Below, piece by piece: positions 1-35,701 of a stretch of DNA of 64,000 bases. Location: the NCBI GenBank assembly GCA_963691815.1, contig OY829654.1:24894771-24958770 (forward strand), given 5' to 3'. This DNA comes from Echiichthys vipera (lineage: Eukaryota; Chordata; Actinopteri; Perciformes; Trachinidae). How positions within the stretch are numbered: the stretch's first letter is position 1; every line of letters starts with the position of its first letter. The translations under genes were made by a program, and so were the position numbers. A model generated the notes under the pieces. The model saw nothing but the letters and a program-made list of their open reading frames with translations. It searched no databases and was not told the origin of the DNA.

Positions 1-1049
1 TGTCCAACCCTTAATTTCCGATACCGATATCACCTGATACCGATATATGCAGCCTTTTTCCACCAAAATTCATCACATATCACCTATTATGGAATTAACA
101 CATTATGCCTAATTCTATTGTGATGCCCCACTGGATGCATACATAAATGCAACATGGCTTTTCAAATGTAAACACAGTCTGTACAAAATAAGTTATTGAA
201 AAAAGTGCCATTCATTTATTTGTTTGTGTTTTTAGAGAGAATATTTTGCCTCAAACACACTACAGACATTATCAACACAAGGAAGATGCATAGCTTCAGT
301 CCAGAGTAGTAAACAAACATAGTTCTCTTTTTCCAGACTGAGTAACGACTGAGCCGTAACTTGGCAAAAAATACAATCAATAAATTAGCAGTTAAGCTCA
401 ACATGCTAACCTGCATTGGATCTAACGGATACAGCACCAGAAATTAGCTTCTCGACGTGACTGTAAACAATGCTGTGCAATTCGGGTAAGCACTGGTCTG
501 AGAAATACTTGCGACTGGGCGTTATACAGACATAACGGGGCTCGAGGAACTCCACACGTTTGGTGAATCCGGCATTTTGAACGATAGAAAAAGTTTTTTT
601 CTCGGTGTCGGCTGTTGCTTCTTTCCATCACTTTGCTGCACAGATGTAGCGTATCACTCCGCATGATTCTTCTTGAGGTGGGTGATCAAATTTGATGTTC
701 TAAAGGAAGACGCCTTGCTTCCTCCTCACATTACCGACGCCTTGCAGTCATTGCAAAGCGCACATTTACTGTTAGTAGATGACACTTGGAAATACTTCCA
801 AACCACGGACATCTCATGCACCGGGAGAGCTGAAGCTTGTTAGCCACGGTTAGCAACCTACAAGTGAAGCGTGTTGTTGTGTTATACGTCATCAAGCATG
901 CGCCTGTAAACGGCCCGTGTTGCATTCAGGTACACTCGGAAATGCTGAAGCCTACAGAACTAACATCGGATGTAAAAACCCGATACCGATAATTCCCGAT
1001 ATTACATTTTAACTCAATATCGGTGGGCCGATATTATCGGACATCCCTA
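1..1049. mobile_element. Non-autonomous hAT-like DNA transposon, almost complete
   Basis: Both ends carry the degenerate 'CCGATA' motif typical of a very common fish repeat. The right end reads ATATTATCGGACATCCCTA and stops at 1049. The first bases of the window (TGTCC) look like the same terminus in opposite orientation, missing about five bases. The body has no transposase reading frame that I recognise. It lies in a gnb1 intron. The hAT assignment rests on remembered similarity of the termini, not on a database hit. Confidence 0.6.
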
Positions 1050-1787
1050 GTTATGAATAATGTGAAGCTAGCACTAGCTGAGTCAACATTAGCTGTGCTA
1101 AGGTTAGAAACAAGAGCACAGAAGCTAAGCAATTCAACGTTGCTGCTCTGGGTGCAGCTTTAGGCTGACGTGGACCAGCAACTCACGTGTTCTGTGAAGT
1201 AAAATTACTGTTTTCATCAATGGAGTCTGGTGGCTTTGAAGAGAGCATAGATAAAGACTTCGGTTCTGATGGCAAGGTACAGTGTGGCTGGTCTACAGCT
1301 GTCTCAAACGGTTAGTGTATGTGTGTTATTGGGAGTTTCAGATCGAACATATTGTGGCGTGCACAGAAGTACATTGCTCAGCTTGTGTACCGGTACTCCT
1401 GTCTACTTCTTCAAACCGGAGGTGTGCTGACGGCCATCTAAGTTACTGTACTGTACTGAAGCAATGCCATCACACAGAAACCTACGTCAGGCCATGTGGA
1501 AAACAATATTTTGATGCTAAAACATACTTACTTCAGCCAAAATGTTAATGTTTGGATTTCAGTACATTAGAAACACTACTGGGAATGTACAGATTGATAT
1601 AAATACCTCCAAACAAACCAAAAAATAATGGACCTGCCCTTTAAGCCCCAAGTGCTGGGTCTGCCAACATTACATCGTGGGTTCTCAGTTTCATTCTTGA
1701 ATGACACTTAGACATTTCAAGGTGCTCTGGGTATTGTTTTGTATACTGTAGCTGCAATTTGCCAATGCTCTTTCTGCTTTGTTGTAG

Positions 1788-6215
<4,428 letters not shown>

Positions 6216-6495
6216 AGTCTGAAGGTAAATGATGGAGTCTTGTCTAGAGTTTGTATTTACTGCCACCTGGGGGTCAGGAATGGAGGTGCAACATCGAGAG
6301 AAACCAAAGATCATCATAATTTTACCTGAGGGTATCTGTGTGACATTTATTTTACCGTGTTGTGCCTTTTCTTGGCCTCATTGCTTCAGTGATGTGGTTT
6401 TAAACACATACGCAAGAAAACAAACATGTGAGCAGCTTTTGTCTTCAGTCGATAATAATCAACCTTGGAGAAAGGGATATTACGCACATATGATG

Positions 6496-7255
6496 AGGGC
6501 TGGGTATCATTCAAAAATGTTCAATACCAGCACTGATTCAAGACACCTTGACTTCGATACCAGTTTCTAGGCGACATGTTTTTTTGGTATGAATTTTATA
6601 AAATCCATTTAAATTTTTGTTTTAATTTGTACACCGTTGTGTAATGCTGTAGTCAAGCCTCTCAAAATACAACTACACAGGCACACACACACACACACAC
6701 ACACACAGCCCTGTCTCTGTGCATAACAACAACATAATTATTGTGTAATATATGGTACTGGCATGCTGCATGCTTAGTGGCTCACTGACACTGAGATGGC
6801 TCTGCATGGGCTGTGCCGTCGTTTTCCTACGGGGAGAGCAGTGGAGGCAGCTAGAGTGTTGAATGTTAAAATTATTTCAACTTTTACCTCGTTGCTGCTG
6901 ACCTTTTTTAAAAGCGGAGGTAGCCAGAAGCGATGACGCCGTATACCTGCACTGCACCCTACCTCAGGGTTTTATCTTTGATCATGTGAAGCCTGCTTTA
7001 GGTATTGACATTTGGTTTTGAGGGTCCCCCCAGTAGAGCAGGGGCCCATTTACAAAAAGGTTAAGTCCTTCCCGCAACGGCCCAGTGTTTGAAACCAACC
7101 CGCAGCCCTTAGCTGCATGTCATCCCCTCCATCTGCCCCTTTCCTGTCTATCTTAAGTTGTACCTACGATGAAGGCAAAAAAATAAAAAAACCTTGGTTT
7201 GGTTTTTAATGACGAGGCTTTTTTTCTACACTCGATACTATGGAGGCAGTTCGGT
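6496..7255. mobile_element. hAT-like element in the 3' UTR intron
   Basis: The left end, AGGGCTGGGTATCATTC, followed by 'AATACCAG' and 'CGATACC' motifs, resembles a common fish non-autonomous hAT family. The right end is less clear; a weak 'CTCGATACTATGGAGGCAG' stretch lies near 7230. The boundaries are approximate. A (CA)n run lies inside at about 6680-6708. Confidence 0.35.
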
Positions 7256-9607
7256 CCATCTAAAAGTTTCGAAGTGATTATACAGTCGTCTAGTGATTGT
7301 GTTGAACAATGCTAATCAAATAATGTGTGTTTGTTTGTTTGTTCTCAGATGGCATCTGGACTCCAAAGTTGAGTGGAAGACCATTCCAACATCACAATGT
7401 TCAATTTTATTGCATATCCAATCTTTTCAAAAACACCATGATACTGACTCCAAACCCCAAAAAACTATCAAGGGCAAAAATAATTCTCTCTCTCTCCTTC
7501 TCATTTTAAAAGAGCACAATTGTTTGTCACTCATTCAGCTATGAAAAAAGAGATTTAAAAAAAAAAAAAAAAAAAAAAGCTTGAGGAATTTAGTGGTTTC
7601 AAAATGGAACGGAGGGGGAAATTGTGCATTCCTCCCATGACCATGGTCTGGTATTGTAGTAAGTAAAATGCAAACACCCCACCGCTGCTGCCGCCGCCGC
7701 CGCCACCGAGCGAACGTGTCCTGCGTCCTCATTATACACAGGTCTGAGTGAAGGTTATTACACGACAGTGATCTAACTCTTAATAGCTTTTTGGCCATGT
7801 TTTTTTGTTTTCATTATTCTTATTTTTTTGTTAAAGAGAAGTAGATCAGTGAACTGTCGGTTAATGTTTAAAATGAGGATCAAAGCTTTGTTTTATTTCC
7901 TAGTCTTTCCACATTTTAGAGAATGTTTTTAAAAGTTTAAGACCCCCGTCATTTTAAATCCAGCTTTATCCCACTGGAGAACAAAGCGAGAGAATTGAGC
8001 TTCAACAGGGAGTCCTCAAGCCGCTTCTGGCCCTTCTGTATATTTAGTCCCATGATACTTTTACTGTTTTTTTTTTTTTTTCTCCAGTGTAGTCCACAAA
8101 TCTTTGTTTGCACAAAAATTAAACTTTGCATATATAGAATAATGTCTAAAGAAAAAAAACTAACCAAGCACATGCTGTTTATGATAATGAATGCTCGTTT
8201 TTAAAACGAAAAACAACAAAAAAAACAAACCATTTTAACCATTCTTACACCTTTTTTGTCTGGCGACAGTGTAGAATAATTAAATGAAGAATAACCCATC
8301 GGATCATAATCCACCCCGCCCCTCTTTTTTATTCATTTTTTTTTCTCCTTTAATTTCAAATTTTTGGTTTCCCCCGGTTTCCGTTGCCCGTGGTTGAGAC
8401 CGGTGATGTGATTGGTCGGGTCGGACGAACCTCCACTTTAGCCCGGTGTCGATCCGGACGTTTCTCTTTTAACAGAGGTGCCCATTCCGTGCTTGGAAAT
8501 GCAGTTACTACTCTGTGAATGACATGTTGTATAAATCAATGTTTGAAAATAATGATATTGAAACTTTTTAAGTTAAAAACGAAAAAAAAAAAGATTTTGG
8601 TTGTCTGCCATGGGTGGGTTATCTCTTAGAATCGCATGCTGTAGAATTGCTTAAAAAGGTGCATATGGAATTAAGTCCTTTGATGTTTTTCTTTAAGAAA
8701 ATAACCTGTTGGATATATCAATACAATGGTATTTATATTTTTCCTTTCTCTTTTTGGTTTCTTTTTTCTTTCCTTTTTTTTTTTTTTTTGTTTTTGTTCC
8801 TTTTTGTTTTTGGCTACTCCGTGCATACATGATTCAACCGAAATGTCAAAGCTATGCACTTGAGAAGCGAACCCTGCAACACAAACGGTTACTCGGTCCA
8901 TACCTTGGGAGGGATTCCACCAATTTAAAAAAGTTAACGTAAATGTTTAAAATTTTACACACATGCATACGTACATCCATCCACCTAAACATACACTATC
9001 TCCAAAATGGAACAAATCAATTTTTTCATTCCTTCTGTAGCAAAACAAAATTCCACTTACAAAGAAAAACATTTTATAACAGGTTTTTTTCTGTCCTTTA
9101 ATAAAAAATGAAAAAAAAAAATCTTGCAGCATCTGAATGGCAGAACTTTCTGTTGTTCTCCTCCTTGTAAACAGAGACGCTCTTTCTTTAGCAGTAGTGA
9201 CATTTTTTTTTCTCCCATTCTGTTTTTTCTCTGCGACATTCTGTACAAAAAATGTGCTGTAATTGTGCGTTAGGCCTGGAGTTGGCAAAAAATAAAATGA
9301 AATAAAAAATATTAAAAATTAATTAAATCCCCTTTCCTTTTCTCTCTTTCTCCATCGAATAACTGTAGAGCTCTGCACCCCCACTGTTCCCCTTTTCACC
9401 TTTTGTATTTAATTTTAAAGTCAGTCAGTGTACAACCGAAAGCTGGATGCAAGATAGAAACTATATTAAAATGTACTGTTATTTAAGATGTAATAAAAAG
9501 CAGTTTGAGATGACATCCTGTGTTGAGTGTGATTCACTTAGAGTGGTTTCCACTGAAGCTACGATGTTGCAGACTGTTTTGGTTTCCTTGTAATTATGTT
9601 CAAGTCA

Positions 9608-9613
9608 AATAAA
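9608..9613 (+). terminator. Poly(A) signal of gnb1
   Basis: This canonical AATAAA lies at the end of the long AT-rich gnb1 UTR. An alternative AATAAA is at 9492-9497. After about 9640 the sequence changes to dispersed repeats. Confidence 0.55.
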
Positions 9614-9710
9614 CAATTTCTTATCCACCGTTGAATCGGCCTGACTCCCCTGTCTTTGCATGTCGGCAGCCGTGCAGTACAAAGGGACACCTGAGAGTCC
9701 TCTTACTGTT

Positions 9711-10068
9711 ATTGAATTGAATTGAATTGTCTTCGTCATTGTACCAGTACAACGAAATTTACAGTACAATCTCTCAAAGTGCAGAAATAATTTAACATTA
9801 AAAGCATCAAAAAGAATAGGCTAGACCTTTAAATGACACATTTACAACGACAAGCTTACACAGCAACACGCGCACACACACACACCGTAGCAGCTTAAGG
9901 AGACAAAACAAAAACCAGTAGATTGCAGAGACCCTGAGCAAAGAGCATCATGTACCATTATAGGTAAAGGTATTTGCGGTGTTAAGCACTTATAGCATTT
10001 GGAATAAACTGTTCTTAAGTCTGTTAGTCCGAGCATTTAGAGACCTGAAACATCTGCCCGACACTTGG
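9711..10068 (-). repeat. Dispersed retroelement 3' fragment with (ATTGA)n tail
   Basis: A pentanucleotide ATTGA run at 9711-9729 is followed by CTTCGTCATTGTACCAGTAC. The right part (about 9996-10065) reads like the conserved body of a dispersed fish repeat (AATAAACTGTTCTTAAG, then CTGTTAGTCCGAGCATTTAG). The tail at the low-coordinate end suggests minus orientation. The class (LINE or SINE) is not certain. Confidence 0.45.
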
Positions 10069-10074
10069 TGACAC

Positions 10075-10880
10075 TGGGGGAAAGTAACAAAGTACGTTTG
10101 CTCATGTACCGTACTTAAGTACAAGTTTAAGTTTACTTGAGTATTTACATTTTGTGCTACTTTATTCTACTCCACTCCATTTCAGAGAGGAATATTGTGT
10201 GTTATAATGCACTACATCTATCTGACACAGTCACTGGGTATTTATTTTTGTTGCATTAAAATAAAAAACAACAAACAAACAACTCTTGGGGAAGACCCAA
10301 GACCAGGTGGAGAGATTATATCTCAGAGCCGCTGCTCCTTTGCGTTGAAAGGAGCCAGTTGAGGTGGTTCAGGATCATCTAGTAAGGATGCCCCCTGGGC
10401 GCCTCCCTAGGGAGGTGTTCCAAGCACGTCCAGCTGGGAGGAGGCCTCGGGAAAGACCCAGGACCAGGTGGAGAGATTAGATCTCCACACTGGCCTGGGA
10501 ACGCCTCAGGATCCCCCAGTTAGAGCTGGTTAATGTGGCCCGGGAAAGAGAAGTTCGGGGTCCCCTGCTAAAGCTGCTGCCCCCGCGACCCGACCCCGGA
10601 TAAGAGGCTGTAGATGAGATGAGAAAACAAACATATGATGCAGTATTACTGATCTTTCCACTTATATAAAGTATCCCATATTTGGTTGGTAAAGATCTAC
10701 AAAATTCAAATGTGATTTCCATGTTTTAGTGCTAAAAACAATAATATAATATTCAAAAATTCACTTTGAAAGCAGCCGTTTTGCATAAGTGCTTTTAATT
10801 ATTAGAGTACATTATGCTGACTTCTATACTTTTACGTTAACATTTTGGATTCAGGGATTCTTGTGATGGTGTATTTTCAG
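10075..10880. repeat. Dispersed fish repeat ('AAGTA' type), split by an inserted element
   Basis: The left part, 10075-10275, contains AAAGTAACAAAGTACG and ACTTAAGTACAAG. The right part, about 10626-10880, contains the expected continuation (TTATGCTGACTTCTATACTT, then TTTACGTTAAC). A second fragment of the same family lies at 51337-51440 (GTGGTGGAAGAAGTACTCAG). The copy here is interrupted by the repeat at 10283-10625. Confidence 0.5.
10283..10625 (+). repeat. Retroelement 3'-end repeat with GATGA-rich tail
   Basis: This GC-rich block contains GCCCCCTGGGCGCCTCCCTA and CGACCCGACCCCGGATAAG and ends in GATGAGATGAG. Part of it is internally repeated: 'GACCCA(A/G)GACCAGGTGGAGAGATTA' occurs near 10293 and 10455. 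A second copy with an internal deletion lies at 41195-41440. The sequence is familiar from many fish genomes and is probably the 3' end of a non-LTR retrotransposon, but I cannot name the clade. Confidence 0.55.
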
Positions 10881-10918
10881 ACTTTTTTTGTTTTCCTTTA
10901 CTTAATCTGTTACCCTTT

Positions 10919-11160
10919 ATACTTGGGGTCAGTTCGACCCTGGCAGCAATTTGAACATCCAGAAAATGATCATAATCAAAGTTGTTACACAAGTTATTGT
11001 GTCAGGTACTCAGTGTTTACTTGTGACTGCCTAAATAGTCACTGTCACAAACCTTAATGTCATCTTAAACAACCAAAACAAATGTGTGTAAAGTGTTTAT
11101 ACTTGTGTGTTTCATACAATTAAAACAGCCTGAGGTCAAACTGACCCCAAGGAACACTGA
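10919..11160. mobile_element. Miniature inverted-repeat element (GGGGTCAGTT type)
   Basis: The left terminus, ACTTGGGGTCAGTTCGACC, and the right terminus, GGTCAAACTGACCCCAAGG, are inverted copies about 240 bp apart. The interior is AT-rich and has no coding frame. A related half-element with GGGGTCAAATTGAGCCCATG lies near 13858-13880. The superfamily is uncertain; a piggyBac-like relation is a guess. Confidence 0.5.
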
Positions 11161-11767
11161 TGTGACAAGTATGTGTACAGGACAATGACAAATTATAATC
11201 GTCTCAATTTTAGGTTTTCCCAGTTCATTCATTAAATATGAAGCCAAAACAAAATGTCAGCCATGTATTTAGAGATGTTAAACATTGAATGGGGTCAAAT
11301 ATAGCCAAAAGAAAACAGCAGGGTTCAGTAAAACATCTGAGTTTTTCTGTCACCACTGCTGACTGAGCACAGCTGGCCTGTGTCGCCCCCGACTGGACAA
11401 AAGTATCAAATGCAACAAGGGGATAAAAAAACAGACACACAGATTTAGTAGGAGAGTCCATAATAATCTGTATAGTTTTAACCTCATGTAACATGATTTT
11501 AATTATCATACAGTACTCGGTAATTGAAAGCACTGATGAAACTATCAAAATGAAAATACTGTTGTTGGTTTGCACCTTATCTGTCACGCTTTGATGTGTG
11601 GAGATAAGAACTGATTACATCAACAGCTCAGTACCTTTAACCCCCTTCACCTGTTTCGTTTCTACATTTAAAGAATATCTGCAAACTTACAAAGTATTAT
11701 TCCAGTATTTTACATAGATAGATAAATAGATAATTACTGTATTCATCTCCGAAGAAAAAATATTTTC

Positions 11768-12118
11768 TTGCAGCTGGTTAGCACTGTCCCCTCACAGCGA
11801 GAGGGTTGCAGGATCGAGTCCCGGCCCGGGCCTTTCTGTGTGGAGTTTGCATGTTCTCCCTGTGTCTGCGTGGGTTTTCTCCGGGTTCTCCGGTTTCCTC
11901 CCACAGTCCAAAGACGTGCACGTGTTCGGTACATTGATGACTCTAAAATCACCCGTAGGTGTGAATGGTTGTCTGTCTCTGTCTGTCTCTATGTGCCCTG
12001 CGATAGAGTGGCGTCCTGTCCAGGGTGTACCCCGCCTCACGCCCGATGTCAGCTGGGATCGGCTCCAGCCCCCCGCGACCCCGACAGGGACAAGCGGTTG
12101 AAGATGAATGAATTAATC
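11768..12118 (+). mobile_element. V-SINE (tRNA-derived SINE, DANA-like), near full length
   Basis: The tRNA-like head (GGTTAGCACTGTCCCCTCAC, with a B-box-like GGATCGAGTCCC at 11811-11822) is followed by the conserved V-SINE core: TGTGGAGTTTGCATGTTCTC, then GGGTTTTCTCCGGGTTCTCC. A LINE-derived 3' part (TGCGATAGAGTGGCGTCCTG) ends in a GATGAATGAATT tail. The same core occurs in zebrafish DANA. Reading frames predicted across it on both strands are not genes. Confidence 0.85.
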
Positions 12119-14500
12119 TGGTACAACTGAATATGATACAACACAATAGAATAAAAGTAAGATAAGATAAACAAATAAAGAAGGTTCCTGAGGTTGGTTC
12201 CTGAATGAGCTAAATGAAGTGACAGAGGTGTGTGCAGGGCAGCCAGACGGTGGCGCTGTCCTACTGTGCACTGGGCTGAAGCTTCTTTACTGTGTGGTCC
12301 ACATTTCTGCTGTTTGGGAGAGAAGAACCCAAAGTGTGTCAGACTGAAGCTGGATTACAAACTGAACACAGCAGCACAACAGCTGATTTCCTACATTTTA
12401 AATATAAAATTATAAACAATTGAGCCATATTTACAAATACATGAAGGGGAAACTCCTGTTCAAAATATTTCATATAATTGATTTCATTAAATTGATTTGA
12501 TTGATTGAATGAATGAATGAATTTTTAATTTTTTTAATGAATTTTTATGTTTGAAAAGGAGGCGGAAGAAGCATTAGTTTATTCATTCCTACCCCTTCTC
12601 CACTTAGTATCTAGTACTATAGGTTTGTTTGTTTTTTTACGCTAAACAAAGCAAACAATCACCAACAAACAACACAATAACCGCTTGTGTAAAAATAAAT
12701 AAATGACAAGTGTGGCAAAAAGTGAGAACCCTAGTGTTGGTCACACCCCTCTTCTTCCCTGTACCACGTAAACACCATCCGTTTGTACTGTTGTTAGAAT
12801 TTGCTCCTGGTTGGACATTGTCTGAGCACCTCTGCTAGTCTGTTCCACAGTTTCACTCCACAAGTTCCACAGTTTCACTCCACAATCAAAAATGCACAGC
12901 ACACATGAGAATACATCAAATACAATTGAGGATAAAAAACACAATAAAGTCCAGGACTTATTTCCATTGTTGTCCTCAAAATGACTGTATTATATAAATA
13001 TTGTGTGGATTGTCTTTCATGTTGACTGCTGATGACAAACTTGACTGCAATAACTACTCTGGTGAAATGTTTTTTTTTTATTTATTTAAGTGCAACAATT
13101 TTATTCATACCAGTAGATTTTTTTTATTTTCATTATAGTGCAATAATTACATTCATACTGGTGAAATGTTTATTTTTATTTTATTGGAATCATTTATTGT
13201 AGTGCAATACTTATTCTTGGGACATAATCATCAGTTCATTAAATGTTTACTTTTATTATATCACCTCCTATTTTAGTGAAAATAACATTGGATGTATTCA
13301 TTAATTTCACTTATTATGTTTTGGAGCATGGACTGTGTCTCTTGAACCTGTGTTTTGGGCCGTGGATGTTTTGTTTGCTGAAGTAGCTTTTATTTTGATG
13401 GTTTATTTTTATTGCACTGATCAAAAGTAGCGCTCCTAATATCGTATTCTGTACAATGACAACAAAGAATTTCTCTTCTATTTTTATTTCTATTCTATTT
13501 TATAAAACATTTCTATTGACTTATATAATAATCATGGTTATATTATGAGGTGAACTTGAAAATGTAAAATAAGATTTACCCGACAAACAAATAGTAAAGA
13601 AGAACTGTGTGTTGTAAAAGGGGAATTGAAGGTTTGGTGCATGTTTCTCCAGTCGTCCCCCTTTACACTGAAGACAGTCAAGTTTGGTGTTTGTGTTGAA
13701 AACAGGAACTTGGACTTTTTTCTCAATATTGTGTTTTTTTATACATAAATGTATTTGATTTCACCACTAGAGGAGCTGAAGAATAAGTTCCTGACACTTA
13801 AAACTCTTAAGTTGTTTTAAAATACTAATTATGATCCTTTTCTGGATGTTTAAATTGCTGGGGTCAAATTGAGCCCATGGATAAACGGTGTTAGTATCTT
13901 TTGAGGGGAACAGGAGGTGAAGTTGGATTTGTTTTTGTGCCGTTTTGAGGAGAAGTTGAGAAGCTCCAAAGTAGTTTACAGTTTTAACAGGTATGATATG
14001 CAGGCTTTGGTCCTCAGTTTGAAACAAACACATCCTTTCACACTTGGATTAGGCACGCTCTGCTATTTTTTTTAGACTTATAAAATATATGTATATATAT
14101 TTCAATAAACAATACAATTTTAAATTATAATGACATGACATAAGTAAGAGTACTTACATACTTAATAAGGCAAGGCAAGGCAAGGCAGCTTTATTTGTAT
14201 AGCACTTTTCATACACAAGGCAGACTCAAAGTGCGTAATAAAGTAAATAAATAAATAAATAAATAAAAAACAATAAATAAGGCAAAAATAAATACATAAA
14301 AATAAATTAAATTAAAAAGTGGGCTATTTTGTTAAAATTGTTATCCTAGTAACTGTTTAGTGGTATAATTACATTTCTTATTATTAATAATTCGGACAGA
14401 CTCGAAATAGTTACGAAATTCAATTTTGAAGGGATTCAAGTTTGGCAGAGATTTGACACATTTAGATTTATGGATATGAAACTTCCCCTGAAGAACTAGT
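12119..14500. other. Intergenic AT-rich sequence between gnb1 and nadk
   Basis: No gene is seen. There is a (GAAT)n run at 12505-12520. A retroelement tail at 14168-14240 begins with four AGGCA units followed by GCTTTATTTGTATAGCACTT, a very common fish repeat end. An (ATAA)n run follows at about 14245-14275. Several T- and A-rich tracts are present. Confidence 0.5.
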
Positions 14501-14539
14501 AAAGTGAATTTCCACTGTTTTGTTTTGTTTTTGTTCTCT

Positions 14540-14766
14540 TAAAGGCACGCGCCGCTCAGTGTGACGAAGTCGTCCAATATGACGTCATCAAGCAGAGAAC
14601 CTCCGATTGGTCGGTCCGTACCAGGAAGTGCTGAGCTGCCTGTTGACAGCTCCGTGTTGTAACACTGTTGTTATCTAATGAAATAATGTCGAGACATTGT
14701 TCCCTGTGATCCTCCGGCAGCCTGCGGCCCCGCATCTGTGTCGACCCTGTACCGTTGTGGTGAAAG
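14540..14766 (+). promoter_or_regulatory. nadk: nadk promoter and non-coding first exon
   Basis: A GC-rich island carries a perfect cAMP-response-element palindrome, TGACGTCA (14580-14587), a CCAAT box overlapping it (about 14574-14578), and an inverted CCAAT (GATTGG, about 14604). No TATA box is seen. The exon ends at 14766 with the donor GAAAG|GTAACT. Two tiny upstream reading frames sit in it: ATG AAA TAA at 14678-14686 and an ATG at 14686-14688 that stops at 14709. Either could damp translation. The start site is not defined, and use of CREB is an inference from the motif. Confidence 0.6.
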
Positions 14767-15759
14767 GTAACTTTTTATTGACCGCTTTGTGTCTAACGGC
14801 TAAGCTAACTACCTAACTAGCCCCGTTAGCTCCCTGTGAACACTCGACCATCTGGATCACCGTTCATCCGATTAACAGTCGTGTTTGTAGGTGGAGGTGT
14901 GGTTTTAGGACACGGGGGTCAACTATGAGACTTGATAGCTTCCTATGCTAACGTTAGCTATAAATGACAACGGTTTCTCACGCGTTAAACTGTGTGTAAC
15001 GTTGGTTAGTTACAGCTAACTGTAGCTGTGTATCCAGCCACAGGGTGAAACACCTCTCTGTCACTTATCTGACATCACACACGACCACACGTGACTTTAG
15101 CACCACTTTATAATCTCAGATTAAAACAGAAATGTCGGCAGCACTTTGAACTGCAACTAAGACTTCAATAGTTTCACTTTATCAGTGGTGCATTTCTATA
15201 ATCTGCCCAGAACATGATATTAGACCGATATTGAAAGTCAAACATTAGCCGAGTTGCGGATTGTTTCTTATTCATCTAAGCATACTATATATAAAAAATA
15301 ATTTCTCAGGGTTCCTACGCAGTAATGTAAAAGTATGGAATTTAACTTGAGTCATTTCCAGGTCTGGATGAGTTTGGAAAAGAGAAAAGAGTGTGGAAAG
15401 ATGTTTGTGTCGTTTCCAGACTATTATCTCACTTTCTATAATAAAATATATGAATATATTCAAATCAAAACAACACAACAAAGCCGACCTTTAGATAATA
15501 TGGAACTGATGACGAGTTATTTTTATTTATTGTTGTTTTATTTATTTACAAGTATGTTTACTCCATCTAAAGCCAATGACGCACATACTTATATTTTCTT
15601 TTGTAGTTCCCTGGTTAATTGTGCATCCCTACTGTTACTATCTGTAGTGGTTACAGGTTCACAGTTATTCATTTTCACTCTTTAAGAATGGAGAGAAAGA
15701 AGGAGCTGCATTATTAATTGAACTGTGTTGTCAGTTTACTTGTAGCCTGGCTGTCTGAG

Positions 15760-35701
<19,942 letters not shown>

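Larger units (their letters stand above)
6216..9635 (+). other. gnb1: gnb1 3' untranslated region, interrupted by one intron
   Basis: The stop-codon exon continues to 6224, followed by a donor (GTAAAT). A good acceptor (TTCTCAG) ends at 7348, so the rest of the 3' UTR starts at 7349. The junction lies only 9 nt after the stop codon, too close to trigger nonsense-mediated decay under the usual 50-nt rule. The UTR is long, about 2.3 kb, and AT-rich, with a CCG/GCT-rich patch near 7680-7710. Candidate poly(A) signals are at 9492-9497 and 9608-9613. The splice and the end point are inferred. Confidence 0.7.

Noticed and set aside
11743..12146. Overlapping open frames of 65-120 aa on both strands
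   Set aside because: They lie across a V-SINE, whose GC-rich core gives chance open frames. The same frames recur at 45294-45657 and 49111-49446.
15718..15759. Upstream in-frame ATG at 15718 as the nadk start
   Set aside because: It lies in the intron before the acceptor that ends at 15745. The ATG at 15760 is within the exon and fits the family N-terminus.
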